Positions 34,842-42,392 of a stretch of 64,000 bases of DNA are shown here, piece by piece. The stretch comes from Sphingosinicella sp. BN140058. Its GTDB lineage: Bacteria; Pseudomonadota; Alphaproteobacteria; Sphingomonadales; Sphingomonadaceae. A model generated the notes under the pieces. It saw only the letters and a list, made by a program, of their open reading frames with translations. It ran no database searches and had not been told where the DNA came from. Each line of letters begins with the position of its first letter. Position 1 is the first letter of the stretch. The stretch covers positions 1,165,001 through 1,229,000 of the forward strand of contig NZ_CP035501.1 in NCBI RefSeq assembly GCF_004135585.1, in the 5' to 3' direction. The position numbers were made by a program, and so were the translations under genes.

Positions 34842-35222
34842 ATGACCTCGCCACGCATCGAGCACGTCAACGTGACCGTCACCGATCCCGAACGAGTCGC
34901 CGCGCTGATGAGCGATCTGTTCGGCTGGCGGATCCGCTGGTCGGGGCCCGCGCGCGACGGCGGCCGCAGCATCCATGTCGGCTCGGAGGATCATTATGTC
35001 GCTCTCTACACCGGCGATCGCGAACAATACGGCCCGGAGGACTTCGCCAAGGGCCGGCCGCTCAACCATATCGGGATCGTCGTCGACGATCTTGATGCGG
35101 TTGAGGGGCGAGTCAGCGCCGCCGGCCTTCAGCCCTTCGCCCATGCCGATTACGCGCCGGGCCGACGCTTCTACTTTCTCGATTATGACGGCATCGAATA
35201 TGAAGTCGTCGCTTATGGTTGA
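34842..35222 (+). CDS. VOC-superfamily (glyoxalase-like) protein
   Basis: 126-residue protein with one vicinal-oxygen-chelate unit: IEHVNVTVTDPERVAALMSD at the start, a central HIGIVVDDLDAVEGRV, and FYFLDYDGIEYEVVAYG at the end. The His in EHVN and Glu in EYEVV are likely metal ligands. Substrates of this superfamily vary widely (methylglyoxal adducts, fosfomycin, catechols), and this one cannot be placed. AAAGGAGG precedes the ATG. It is co-transcribed with the DoxX-like gene. Confidence 0.83.
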   Translation: MTSPRIEHVNVTVTDPERVAALMSDLFGWRIRWSGPARDGGRSIHVGSEDHYVALYTGDREQYGPEDFAKGRPLNHIGIVVDDLDAVEGRVSAAGLQPFAHADYAPGRRFYFLDYDGIEYEVVAYG

Positions 35223-35305
35223 GAGGCATGCCGAACACTCGCAGCCCGTTCCGGTCTGACCTTCGCTGTGCCGGAACAGGCTTCACAATCGCTGACGGTT
35301 GCGTA

Positions 35306-35319
35306 TGACACCGGTTTCC
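35306..35319. promoter_or_regulatory. Uronate-regulon operator upstream of the hydratase
   Basis: TGACACCGGTTTCC is identical to the site before uxaA. It lies 36 bases before the hydratase start and ties that gene to the regulon despite three unrelated genes in between. Confidence 0.75.
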
Positions 35320-35355
35320 AATACGCTTGCGCAAAATAGAAGCGAGAGTGAGCCT

Positions 35356-36162
35356 GTGACCCTTATTTCCGATGCCCCGGCGGACATTGCCGGCCGGTTC
35401 CTTGCGGCGCGTCGCGCCGCTTCCGGTCTGACCGATTATCCCGGGATCCTTCCCGACACGCTGGACGCGGCTTACCGGGTTCAGGACGAGGCGATCGCCG
35501 CCTGGAACAAGCCGATCATCGGCTGGAAGGTCGGACGGATCAACGCACCGCTCGACGACGTCTACGGAGCCGACCGTCTCGCGGGCCCGATCTTTGCAAG
35601 CGAGCTCGGCGGCACCGACGGTGCCGCGCCGTCGATGCCGGTCTTTGCCGAAGGCTTCGCCGCGGGAGAGGCCGAGTTCCTGCTCCGCATCGGCCGTACG
35701 CCGCCACAAGGTCAGAGCCGCTTCACCCTTCAGGAGACGGCCGATCTGATCGATGCCGTCCATGTCGGCATCGAAGTCGCCAGCTCGCCGCTGGAGCCGA
35801 TCAACCGCATCGGACCGCCCGCCGTCATTTCCGATTTCGGCAACAATAACGGCCTGGTCATCGGTGCCGAGATCCCGAACTGGCGGAGCAGCGGCTTCGA
35901 GAGCTGGGAAGTCGAAACCTTCATCGACGGCATCTCGGTCGGCACCGGCAAGGCGGTCAACTTCCCCAGCGGCGCGGTCGGCGCGGCCCGCTTCCTGTTC
36001 GAGCTGATGGCGAAGCGCGGCATCGCGCTGCAGCCGGGCCAATGGATCTCGTCGGGTGCGGTCAGCGGCGTTCACGACGCGCGGCCCGGCCAGCGCGTCG
36101 AAGCCCGCTTCGGCAGCGACTACAAGGTCGAGTGCACGCTTACCGAGGTGATGCCGGACTGA
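35356..36162 (+). CDS. FAH-family 2-keto acid hydratase in the uronate regulon
   Basis: 268-residue protein of the MhpD/2-keto-4-pentenoate hydratase branch of the fumarylacetoacetate hydrolase family. Motifs are IGWKVGRINAPL, GEAEFLLRIG (metal-binding Glu), DAVHVGIEVASSP and FPSGAVGAARFLFELMAKRG. Known members hydrate, decarboxylate or cleave 2-keto acids with a divalent metal. The exact operator copy upstream suggests a role on a uronate-derived keto acid, for instance a side product of the KDG route; no such enzyme is part of the textbook pathway. The start is GTG at 35356. The gene converges on the small gene at 36191. Confidence 0.85.
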   Translation: MTLISDAPADIAGRFLAARRAASGLTDYPGILPDTLDAAYRVQDEAIAAWNKPIIGWKVGRINAPLDDVYGADRLAGPIFASELGGTDGAAPSMPVFAEGFAAGEAEFLLRIGRTPPQGQSRFTLQETADLIDAVHVGIEVASSPLEPINRIGPPAVISDFGNNNGLVIGAEIPNWRSSGFESWEVETFIDGISVGTGKAVNFPSGAVGAARFLFELMAKRGIALQPGQWISSGAVSGVHDARPGQRVEARFGSDYKVECTLTEVMPD

Positions 36163-36170
36163 GGACCCGC

Positions 36171-36186
36171 ACGGGCGCGGGCCCGT
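36171..36186. terminator. Hairpin between convergent genes
   Basis: ACGGGC-GCGG-GCCCGT lies between the convergent stops at 36162 and 36191. It is a short GC stem with no T-run. Confidence 0.4.
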
Positions 36187-36190
36187 CCGG

Positions 36191-36529
36191 TCAGTCGCCG
36201 GCCGCGACCAGCGCCTGGCCGTAGCGATCGAGCATGGCGCCGGCCTGCGGGCCGGCCGGGGCGGCCACGTCCCGCTCGAGCACGCCTGCGATCTGCGCCA
36301 TGTAGCCGGCCGCTTCCTCCGACGTGAGCACGCCCTTGCTGACCAGCATGGCGAAGATTGCGGAGGTGGTGATCGACTGGACTTCGATCATCCCGCGCAG
36401 CGCTGCGGCGACATCCTGTTGCGGCGGCACGCCGTTGTGGCGCTTCTGGGTTGCGGGCTGATCTTTGGGCGGCTGGCGACTAAACAGAAAACTACTCACT
36501 TCGAGGCCTTGATTGGATACTGAACGCAT
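36191..36529 (-). CDS. Hypothetical protein
   Basis: 112-residue cytoplasmic protein I do not recognise. The N-terminal third is polar and probably disordered (RQPPKDQPATQKRHNG). The rest is predicted helical (ALRGMIEVQSITTSAIFAML, SEEAAGYMAQIAGVLERDV). It has no signal peptide or membrane segment. It lies 79 bases downstream of soxR on the same strand and could be in its transcript. Confidence 0.5.
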   Translation of the reverse strand: MRSVSNQGLEVSSFLFSRQPPKDQPATQKRHNGVPPQQDVAAALRGMIEVQSITTSAIFAMLVSKGVLTSEEAAGYMAQIAGVLERDVAAPAGPQAGAMLDRYGQALVAAGD

Positions 36530-36608
36530 CGCTTAGACGAGCGGACGACTCGGCACCACGCGCCATGTCGCACCAGCATACCTGTCGGTCGCACGGACGC
36601 CGCGCCCC

Positions 36609-37097
36609 TCACCCCGCCGGCATGGCCGATCCAGGCTCATCCCGGTCCAGCAACACCGCGCCGGTGCCGGTTTCGGAGAGGACATCACCCGGATTGCGCA
36701 GCGGGCAGGCCGAGATCGACAAGCATCCGCAGCCGATGCAGCCGTCGATCTTGTCGCGCAGATCCGTGAGCTGCGCGATGCGCCGGTCGAGATCGGCGCG
36801 CCAGCGCTCGGACAGCGCGCGCCAATCCGCGGCTGTCGGCGTGCGGCCGTCGGGAAGCCCAGCGAGCGCATCCTTGATTTCGGCGAGCGGGATGCCGACG
36901 CGCTGGGCAATCTTGATGATGGCGATCCGCCGGAGCACGTCGCGGCCGTAGCGGCGCTGGTTGCCGCTGCTGCGCCAGCCATGGATCAGCTTGCGGCTTT
37001 CGTAGAAATGGAGGGTGGACACCGCAACGCCGCTGCGCGCGGCGACTGCGCCGACCGTCAAGCTCCTGCCATGATCTTCGGGGCGGATGCGCGCCAT
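36609..37097 (-). CDS. soxR: Redox-sensitive activator SoxR
   Basis: 162-residue MerR-family regulator. The helix-turn-helix ([20 protein letters not shown]) and the dimerisation helix are followed by the [2Fe-2S] ligand set [12 protein letters not shown], Cys120, Cys123, Cys125 and Cys131, diagnostic of SoxR. Oxidation of the cluster by redox-cycling compounds switches on promoters with a 19-base spacer. One such promoter, with a good SoxR box, lies between this gene and the divergent flavin reductase gene, so that gene is the likely target; soxS is absent, as normal outside enterics. Confidence 0.95.
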   Translation of the reverse strand: MARIRPEDHGRSLTVGAVAARSGVAVSTLHFYESRKLIHGWRSSGNQRRYGRDVLRRIAIIKIAQRVGIPLAEIKDALAGLPDGRTPTAADWRALSERWRADLDRRIAQLTDLRDKIDGCIGCGCLSISACPLRNPGDVLSETGTGAVLLDRDEPGSAMPAG

Positions 37098-37100
37098 CGC

Positions 37101-37131
37101 TTGACCTCAACTTATCTTGAGGTTCTATGAA
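37101..37131 (+). promoter_or_regulatory. SoxR-regulated promoter
   Basis: TTGACC (37101-37106) and TATGAA (37126-37131) are separated by exactly 19 bases. The palindrome ACCTCAACTTATCTTGAGGT (37104-37123) in the spacer matches the SoxR box consensus ACCTCAAGTTAACTTGAGGT at all but two positions. It points toward the reductase gene at 37165. Confidence 0.88.
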
Positions 37132-37164
37132 CAGGCTTCCCGATGATTCGCAAGGAGCGAGACG

Positions 37165-37713
37165 ATGCAGACACTGATCAAGGTCGGCGTGATCTACGGC
37201 AGCACGCGGCCCGGCCGCTTTTGCGACCGAGTCGCCCGATGGGTGGGCGAGCGGGTCGAAGCCGCCGGAGATTTCGAAGTTCTCGCGATCGATCCTCTCG
37301 ACACGACCCTCGCGGATCTTGATGCGCTGCGCGCCCGGATCGCCGAGGCCGATTGCTTCATCATCGTCACCCCCGAATACAATCATTCCTACCCAGCCCC
37401 GCTCAAGGCGCTCATCGACAGCGTCTCCGCAGAATGGCATGCCAAGCCGGTGGCATTCGTTTCCTACGGCGGGGGCTCGGGCGGGCTCCGAGCGATCGAG
37501 CATCTCCGCGCCGTCTTCGCGGAGCTTCACGCGGTCGGGCTGCGCGACAGCCTGAGCTTTCCCTTCGCTTGGGAGCAGTTCGATGCCGTCGGTCGCCTGC
37601 GTGAGCCCGCACGCGCCGAGCGGACCATGACGATCCTGCTCGAACGGCTCCTCTGGTGGGCCGAGGCGCTCCGCGCCGCCCGCCTTACAACGCCATATTC
37701 GGAGGCCGCATGA
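37165..37713 (+). CDS. NADPH-dependent FMN reductase family protein
   Basis: 182-residue flavodoxin-like reductase. The FMN phosphate loop region is IYGSTRPGRFCDRVARWV, and FIIVTPEYNHSYPAPLKALID is the family hallmark, followed by PVAFVSYGGGSGG. Such enzymes reduce quinones, azo dyes or chromate and fit a SoxR target. It is controlled by the SoxR promoter at 37101-37131 and its stop overlaps the start of the acetyltransferase gene (ATGA), so both are one operon. Confidence 0.92.
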   Translation: MQTLIKVGVIYGSTRPGRFCDRVARWVGERVEAAGDFEVLAIDPLDTTLADLDALRARIAEADCFIIVTPEYNHSYPAPLKALIDSVSAEWHAKPVAFVSYGGGSGGLRAIEHLRAVFAELHAVGLRDSLSFPFAWEQFDAVGRLREPARAERTMTILLERLLWWAEALRAARLTTPYSEAA

Positions 37714-38831
37714 TGAAGAGGCATACCGGCGGAGCTCGAATTCTGCTCGTCGGACGCAGCCAGGCGGTACTCGATGTGGTTTTGCAGGAGCTTCGCGATG
37801 CGGAGGTCGACGCGGTCGGCACCCTGGAGGGTCAGATACGGCAATTCGATGTGCAGGCCTTCGATCTCGTTGCTCTTGGCGGAGGTCTGGCGGGGGCCGC
37901 CGGTGACCCGCTGCGGGCGGCGCTCCGCAACGCCAGGCCGGATCTGCCACTGCTCGAAATTTCGGCGTCCGATGCCAGCCATCGGATCTTGACCGCGATC
38001 AGGCACCCTGATCCCGTGCCGGTCGACCTTGCCGCTTATTGCGCGCGGATCGGCTATTCCGCACCAATTGTGCCGACACTTGAGACGCTTCGCGCGCTGC
38101 AGGCGCATCACATCGCGTCGATACCGTTCGAAGCGATCGATGTCCTGCTCGATCGCGGCATCGACATCGCGCCTGCCGCCGTCGATGCCAAGCTGATCGG
38201 TGGGCGGCGCGGCGGCTATTGTTTCGAGCAGAACGACCTTTTCCGTCGCGTCCTCCAGGCGTTCGGCTTCGAAGTCGAAGGGCTAATCGCGCGCGTCCGA
38301 TGGCAATTGCCGCCCGGCGATCCGCCGCGCCCGCTCACCCACATGGCGCTTCGGGTGACGATCGAAGGAATACCCTGGCTCGTCGACGTCGGCTTCGGCG
38401 GCAACGTCCCTCCGGCACCGCTCCGCATGGACGTGATGGGTCCGCAGGAGACCGCGCACGGTCCGTTTCGCCTGTTCGCGTTCGGACCGGCACTGCTGCT
38501 TCAGGCCCATCTGGGTACGCGTTGGGAGTCGCTCTACGAGCTCCAGCCGATACCGGCGGCATCTGCGGATTATGAAGTCGGAAACTGGTTCACGTCGGCC
38601 CACCCGAGCTCGCACTTCCGCCATCGGCTGATCGCCGCGAAGACGACTCCGGAGGCACGCTTCACGCTCCTGGACGGCCGGCTGACGATCCGACGCCCCG
38701 GAGACGCGGCCGAGCAGATCCAGCTCGACACCGACGGGATCGAGCGCGCGCTGGGCTCCACCTTCGGACTGCCGGTCGCCGAGGACTGGCGGCCGCTGAT
38801 CGAGAAGGCAGCGGCCGCCGGGCCCGGCTGA
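37710..38831 (+). CDS. Arylamine N-acetyltransferase with extra N-terminal domain
   Basis: 373 residues in two parts. Residues 105-373 are an arylamine N-acetyltransferase with the full triad: Cys171 in GGRRGGYCFEQN, His211 in THMALRV and Asp226 in LVDVGFGG. Residues 1-104 are an added Rossmann-like domain (ARILLVGRSQAVLDVVLQEL, FDLVALGGGLAG, DLPLLEIS) resembling a receiver or NAD-binding unit with no clear phospho-acceptor. NATs acetylate arylamines and hydrazines with acetyl-CoA. Placement under SoxR control suggests detoxification of redox-active aromatic amines. NAT proteins are usually 270-290 residues, so the extension is real. Confidence 0.88.
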   Translation: MMKRHTGGARILLVGRSQAVLDVVLQELRDAEVDAVGTLEGQIRQFDVQAFDLVALGGGLAGAAGDPLRAALRNARPDLPLLEISASDASHRILTAIRHPDPVPVDLAAYCARIGYSAPIVPTLETLRALQAHHIASIPFEAIDVLLDRGIDIAPAAVDAKLIGGRRGGYCFEQNDLFRRVLQAFGFEVEGLIARVRWQLPPGDPPRPLTHMALRVTIEGIPWLVDVGFGGNVPPAPLRMDVMGPQETAHGPFRLFAFGPALLLQAHLGTRWESLYELQPIPAASADYEVGNWFTSAHPSSHFRHRLIAAKTTPEARFTLLDGRLTIRRPGDAAEQIQLDTDGIERALGSTFGLPVAEDWRPLIEKAAAAGPG

Positions 38832-38833
38832 GC

Positions 38834-39472
38834 TCAGGCGTCTCCGAAGTTCCGCTGCAGCACCGGGCCGAGCACGGGATGGGCATCGGTGCCAAGCGCG
38901 ATGGCGTGAATGCGCCGGCAGTTCTGGGCGAACCAGGCGCGACGCGGCCGCCAATGCGTCATCACCCCCAGATAGACGTCGAGAACCGAGAAGCGTTCAC
39001 CGAGTGTCCAGGGTCCCTCCCCAAGCTCGGCCTCGAGCTGCTGCCACAATCTGCGGCGGTAGGCACCGACGGCCTGCGCGAAGTCCTCGCGCTCGGAGCG
39101 GACCCAGCGCTCGGGATAATCGGCGAAGGTGAAGGTCGGGTAGACGTTGGCCACGAGCCAGACCAGCCAGCGCAGGAAGAACGGCCGTTCGGCGCTCCCT
39201 GTCGGGGGTGCGAGACCCGCCTGCGGATGCCGCTCCGACAGCAGCAGGGCAATCGCCGCGCTTTCCCGCATCACCACTCCGTCCGGCAGCACCAAGGTGG
39301 GAACCTGGGCGAGCGGATTATAGGCCAGCAGCCGGTCCCGCGCGGCGCTCGGCGTGTCGAAGCCGTCGACCTCGACCAGTTCGTAGGGCGCCTGACACAG
39401 CTCGAGCTGGGCTTCGGTGATCGCCGACCCCCACCCTTTGACCCCGAACAACACGTAACGATTCGAGTCCAT
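38834..39472 (-). CDS. Glutathione S-transferase family protein
   Basis: 212-residue protein. The N-terminal thioredoxin-like domain shows YVLFGVKGWGSAITEAQLEL, NPLAQVPTLVLPDG with the cis-Pro and ESAAIALLLSE, which binds the glutathione gamma-glutamyl group. The helical C-terminal domain has GPWTLGERFSVLDVYLGVMT. The usual first-strand Ser/Cys is replaced by a Gly-Ser pair (GWGSA). GGAGGG lies ahead of two ATG codons; 39472 has the better spacing. It converges on the acetyltransferase gene with 2 bases between stops. Confidence 0.9.
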   Translation of the reverse strand: MDSNRYVLFGVKGWGSAITEAQLELCQAPYELVEVDGFDTPSAARDRLLAYNPLAQVPTLVLPDGVVMRESAAIALLLSERHPQAGLAPPTGSAERPFFLRWLVWLVANVYPTFTFADYPERWVRSEREDFAQAVGAYRRRLWQQLEAELGEGPWTLGERFSVLDVYLGVMTHWRPRRAWFAQNCRRIHAIALGTDAHPVLGPVLQRNFGDA

Positions 39473-39604
39473 CATCCGCCCTCCGGCTGTACCGAATGCC
39501 GCCTTTATCGTGCCGCCCCGCGGTGTCGAGTTCGGCCGCAAGCGACGGGACGGATGATTGGCTTGGCGCGTCTAAGCGCGGTTGGATCGCAACAGGAGCA
39601 CATC

Positions 39605-40069
39605 ATGCAAGCACGCTATCTCGGCCTCGAACCCGCCCCGTTTCGGAAATTGTTCGGTCTCCCGGACGAGGTGCTGGCGCGGCATGGCGCGATTCGGATC
39701 GTCGCCGATTCGAAGCCCGGCTTTCCCTGCAGGATCACGCTGCGCGATGCCGAGCCCGGCGACACGGTGCTGCTGCTCACCCACCAGCATCTTGCCGGCG
39801 AGACACCCTATCGTTCGTCGGGGCCGATCTTCGTTCGCGAGGGTGACGGCGGCGCTTATGCGGGCACCGACCTGCCGCCGGACATGGTCTCACGGCTCTA
39901 TTCGGTCCGCGCCTACGATCATGCCGAGATGATGATCGACGCCGAAGTCGCCGAAGGAGAGGCGCTCACCCGAACCATCGCGCGCTATCTTGGGCGCGAC
40001 GAGGTCGCCTTTCTCCACCTGCACCATGCGCGCCGCGGCTGCTTCGCCTGCCGCGTGGAGCGCGGCTGA
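39605..40069 (+). CDS. DUF1203 protein
   Basis: 154-residue cytoplasmic protein matching DUF1203: PCRITLRDAEPGDTVLLLTH, PYRSSGPIFVREG, YSVRAYDHAEMM and the C-terminal EVAFLHLHHARRGCFACRVER. The function of the family is unknown. Conserved His and Cys residues in the last segment (HLHHARRGCFAC) could bind a metal. AGGAG precedes the ATG at 39605. Confidence 0.85.
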   Translation: MQARYLGLEPAPFRKLFGLPDEVLARHGAIRIVADSKPGFPCRITLRDAEPGDTVLLLTHQHLAGETPYRSSGPIFVREGDGGAYAGTDLPPDMVSRLYSVRAYDHAEMMIDAEVAEGEALTRTIARYLGRDEVAFLHLHHARRGCFACRVERG

Positions 40070-40070
40070 C

Positions 40071-40253
40071 CTATTCGGCCGCGCCCGGTTGCCCGGCGTC
40101 CCCGTCTGCCGGCGGATCGCCGAAGACGCGGTCGAAATAATAGCCTGCCAGGAGAGCGTGGGCACGCGCCGCATCGGGATGCTCTGAGGCCCGCGCGCGG
40201 GTGAGCTCCCACTCCGCGCGCGCCAGATAATAAGGGCGGTCGTCCCTCGGCAT
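40071..40253 (-). CDS. Small conserved-looking protein, 60 residues
   Basis: The predicted product is helical and charged (DDRPYYLARAEWELTRARAS, AARAHALLAGYYFDRVF), with an aromatic pattern seen in small sphingomonad proteins that I cannot name. The ATG at 40253 begins the helical region; the frame extends further upstream but with composition unlike a protein. It converges on the DUF1203 gene with one base between stops. Confidence 0.55.
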   Translation of the reverse strand: MPRDDRPYYLARAEWELTRARASEHPDAARAHALLAGYYFDRVFGDPPADGDAGQPGAAE

Positions 40254-40683
40254 GGCGGCAGTCTCCGGCGAATGCGGCAATCCTGCACTAACCTCGATCA
40301 GGCTTCCAGCCACCGGGACACATGCGAACCCGGGCAATGCCCGGCTCGCCGCTACGGTACGCACCCGGCAGCGAGGACGCCCATTTCGCCGCGCCCCACG
40401 CGTGCAAGCGGTCGGCTGCACGGCGGCTCGATTGGCCCGAGGTGAATGGAGGTCGGCGTATGGCCTTGGCCCAACATCCGATGGGCTCTGCGCCCGCCCC
40501 GCGGCCATGATGCCCTGAAGCCTCACCCCGAGGAGAAATAATTACGGAGATGAACCGAATGCGCCGTCGCGTGTTCCAGCGGCTGACGCCGATCCGGATC
40601 GAACCGGAACGGCATAATGTCCCATCGCCTTCAAGGCCGCTTCCGGCTAGACGGCATGAACACGCTTCAGGGGTTCCGACGCA
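40254..40683. other. 430-base gap with a possible short leader reading frame
   Basis: No gene of normal size is convincing here. A frame from ATG at 40550 runs 45 codons (begins MNRMRRRVFQRL) and ends at 40687, overlapping the MipA start by 4 bases in the ATGA arrangement. The product would be short and Arg-rich. An AT-rich patch AAATAATTA (40536-40544) precedes it and could be promoter or unpaired leader. The remainder shows nothing I can support. Confidence 0.35.
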
Positions 40684-41496
40684 ATGACGATACGCCGAAC
40701 GACGGCAGCCGCCGCCGCACTCCTCCTTCCGCTCCTGCTAACCTCCGCACCGGCCGCCGCCCAGGACGGTGCCAGCACGCAGGACAGCAAGCCGCCCCGG
40801 CGCTATCGCGTCGGCCTCGGCGCGCAACTGGTGCCGAGCTTTCCGGGCTCGGACGATCACAGCGTGCGGCCGCTGATCGATTTCTCCTACACCCGCGACG
40901 ATCAGTTCGAGTTCGAGGCGCCGGACGAGGCGATCGGAATGGGGCTGATCAAGAGCGGCACCTTCGAGATCGGCCCGTCGGTCAACATCGAAGGCAAGCG
41001 CAAGCCGAGCAAGGTCGGTGCCCCGGTCGACAAGGTCAACACCACCTTCGAGGCCGGTGCCTTCGCCCAGTTTTACGTCGCGCCCAATTTCCGCCTCCGC
41101 ATCGATGGCCGCCGCGGCATCGGCGGGCATGACGGCTGGGTAGGAACCGCGGGCGCCGATTTCGTCCTGCGCGATGGTGATCGTTATTTGTTCTCGATCG
41201 GGCCGCGGGTCACCTTCTCCGACAAGACCTACAACCAGGCCTATTTCGGCGTGAACCCACGCGAGAGCGTCGCCACCGGGCTGCCGCTCTACGATCCCGA
41301 CGGCGGTGTGCAGGCCGTCGGCGGCACCGCCGGGCTGCTGTTCCAGGTAAGCCGGAATTGGGGCATCTACAGCTATGCCAAATATGATCGGCTGATCGAC
41401 GACGCCGGCCGCTCGCCGGTGGTCCGGGCCTATGGCAAGAGAGATCAGCTCTCGGGCGGCTTGGCCCTCACCTACAGCTGGGGCGGCGCGCGCTGA
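40684..41496 (+). CDS. MipA/OmpV family outer-membrane protein
   Basis: 270-residue outer-membrane barrel. A signal peptide (AAAALLLPLLLTSAPAAAQ) precedes family marks YRVGLGAQLVPSFPGSDDHS, IDFSYTRDDQFEFEAPD, FEAGAFAQFYVAPNFRLRID and a terminal YSWGGAR. MipA was described as a scaffold for murein synthesis in E. coli, while OmpV-type proteins are porins; the role here is open. Three tandem hairpins follow the gene. Confidence 0.9.
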   Translation: MTIRRTTAAAAALLLPLLLTSAPAAAQDGASTQDSKPPRRYRVGLGAQLVPSFPGSDDHSVRPLIDFSYTRDDQFEFEAPDEAIGMGLIKSGTFEIGPSVNIEGKRKPSKVGAPVDKVNTTFEAGAFAQFYVAPNFRLRIDGRRGIGGHDGWVGTAGADFVLRDGDRYLFSIGPRVTFSDKTYNQAYFGVNPRESVATGLPLYDPDGGVQAVGGTAGLLFQVSRNWGIYSYAKYDRLIDDAGRSPVVRAYGKRDQLSGGLALTYSWGGAR

Positions 41497-41512
41497 TCCC
41501 CTGAACGGCAAT

Positions 41513-41624
41513 GGAGGCGCGGTTCCGGGCACCGCGCCTCCCGAATGGCAAAGGGGGCGCGGTGCCTGGCACCGCGCCCCCGTCTCGATGGCAAAGTGGA
41601 CGCGGTGCCCGGCACCGCGTCCAC
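41513..41624. repeat. Three tandem near-identical hairpins between convergent genes
   Basis: Hairpins at 41513-41541, 41553-41581 and 41596-41624 share the core GCGGTGCC/GGCACCGC and the preceding GGCAA(AG). Stems are 11, 14 and 14 base pairs. The outer bases differ between copies (GGAGGC, GGGGGC, GTGGAC) yet stay fully paired. They lie between the MipA stop and the stop of the convergent gene at 41641 and probably act as a bidirectional terminator or 3' stabiliser. Confidence 0.85.
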
Positions 41625-41640
41625 GTCCCTGCTGGGAGCT

Positions 41641-42120
41641 TTACTTCTTCGGCGTCGCCTTGGCGGCGGCGGCTTCGAGATCGGCCTTGCTGGTGGAAAT
41701 CACCAGACCGCTGCTGTTCTTGCCGAAGCTGCCGAGCGGGATCTGGACCCGCGCCGATCCGGTCGAGACCACCGCGCCCTGCGCGTTGGCCGATTCGATC
41801 GTTCCGACCGCGCCACCCGACTGGTCGAAGACCTTGGCGCCGGCGGTGACGTCGGCGGCGGTGGCGAGCGTCACCTGATCGGCGGCCGCGCTGGCGCCGG
41901 TGGTGACGCTGTCCTGGCTGGTCGTCGTGGTCGTGGTCGACGTGGTGGTCGACTTCGAGGCATCCGGAGTCGCCTGGGCCGTGCCCGGTTCGGCGGTCGG
42001 CTGGGCGGGAGTCGTCTGCGGGGCGCCCTGCTGCCCCGCGGCCGGAGCATTGCCTTGCGCAGCCGCCATTCCGCTGGTCGCGAGCAAGGAGGCGGTGAGC
42101 ATAATCGTCTTGATGTTCAT
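41641..42120 (-). CDS. Exported Thr/Ala-rich protein with PRC-like C-terminus
   Basis: 159-residue secreted protein. The signal peptide (IMLTASLLATSGMAAAQ) is followed by a low-complexity Pro/Gln/Thr linker containing a run of Ser and Thr (KSTTTSTTTTTTS), then a compact domain of about 75 residues, AAADVTAGAKVFDQSGGAVG to VQIPLGSFGKN. That domain has the strand pattern of a PRC-barrel-like or surface-exposed hypothetical family. GAGGAGA precedes the ATG at 42120. The role is unknown. Confidence 0.72.
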   Translation of the reverse strand: MNIKTIMLTASLLATSGMAAAQGNAPAAGQQGAPQTTPAQPTAEPGTAQATPDASKSTTTSTTTTTTSQDSVTTGASAAADQVTLATAADVTAGAKVFDQSGGAVGTIESANAQGAVVSTGSARVQIPLGSFGKNSSGLVISTSKADLEAAAAKATPKK

Positions 42121-42392
42121 CTTATTCTCCTCTTTTCGAAGGATAGGTGGGGTTAGAACCCACCGGGGAAACATGTCTGCGGGGTGAGCCGTGCCTGAGC
42201 GAAGACAAGGTGAGAGTCTTCAATGAGACGCAGAGACAAAGGCGCGGCCTGCCGACTGTTCATGTCCCGACTAATACGGCGAAGGCGGCCGACATGTTCC
42301 CCCGGAGCCTCGGTTTCGCGCATCAGGCCGCCTTGCCGGCCGGTCGTTTCGGCGCAGTAAGCAGCTAAGCACAAGAAGAGGGCGATGGCTGG

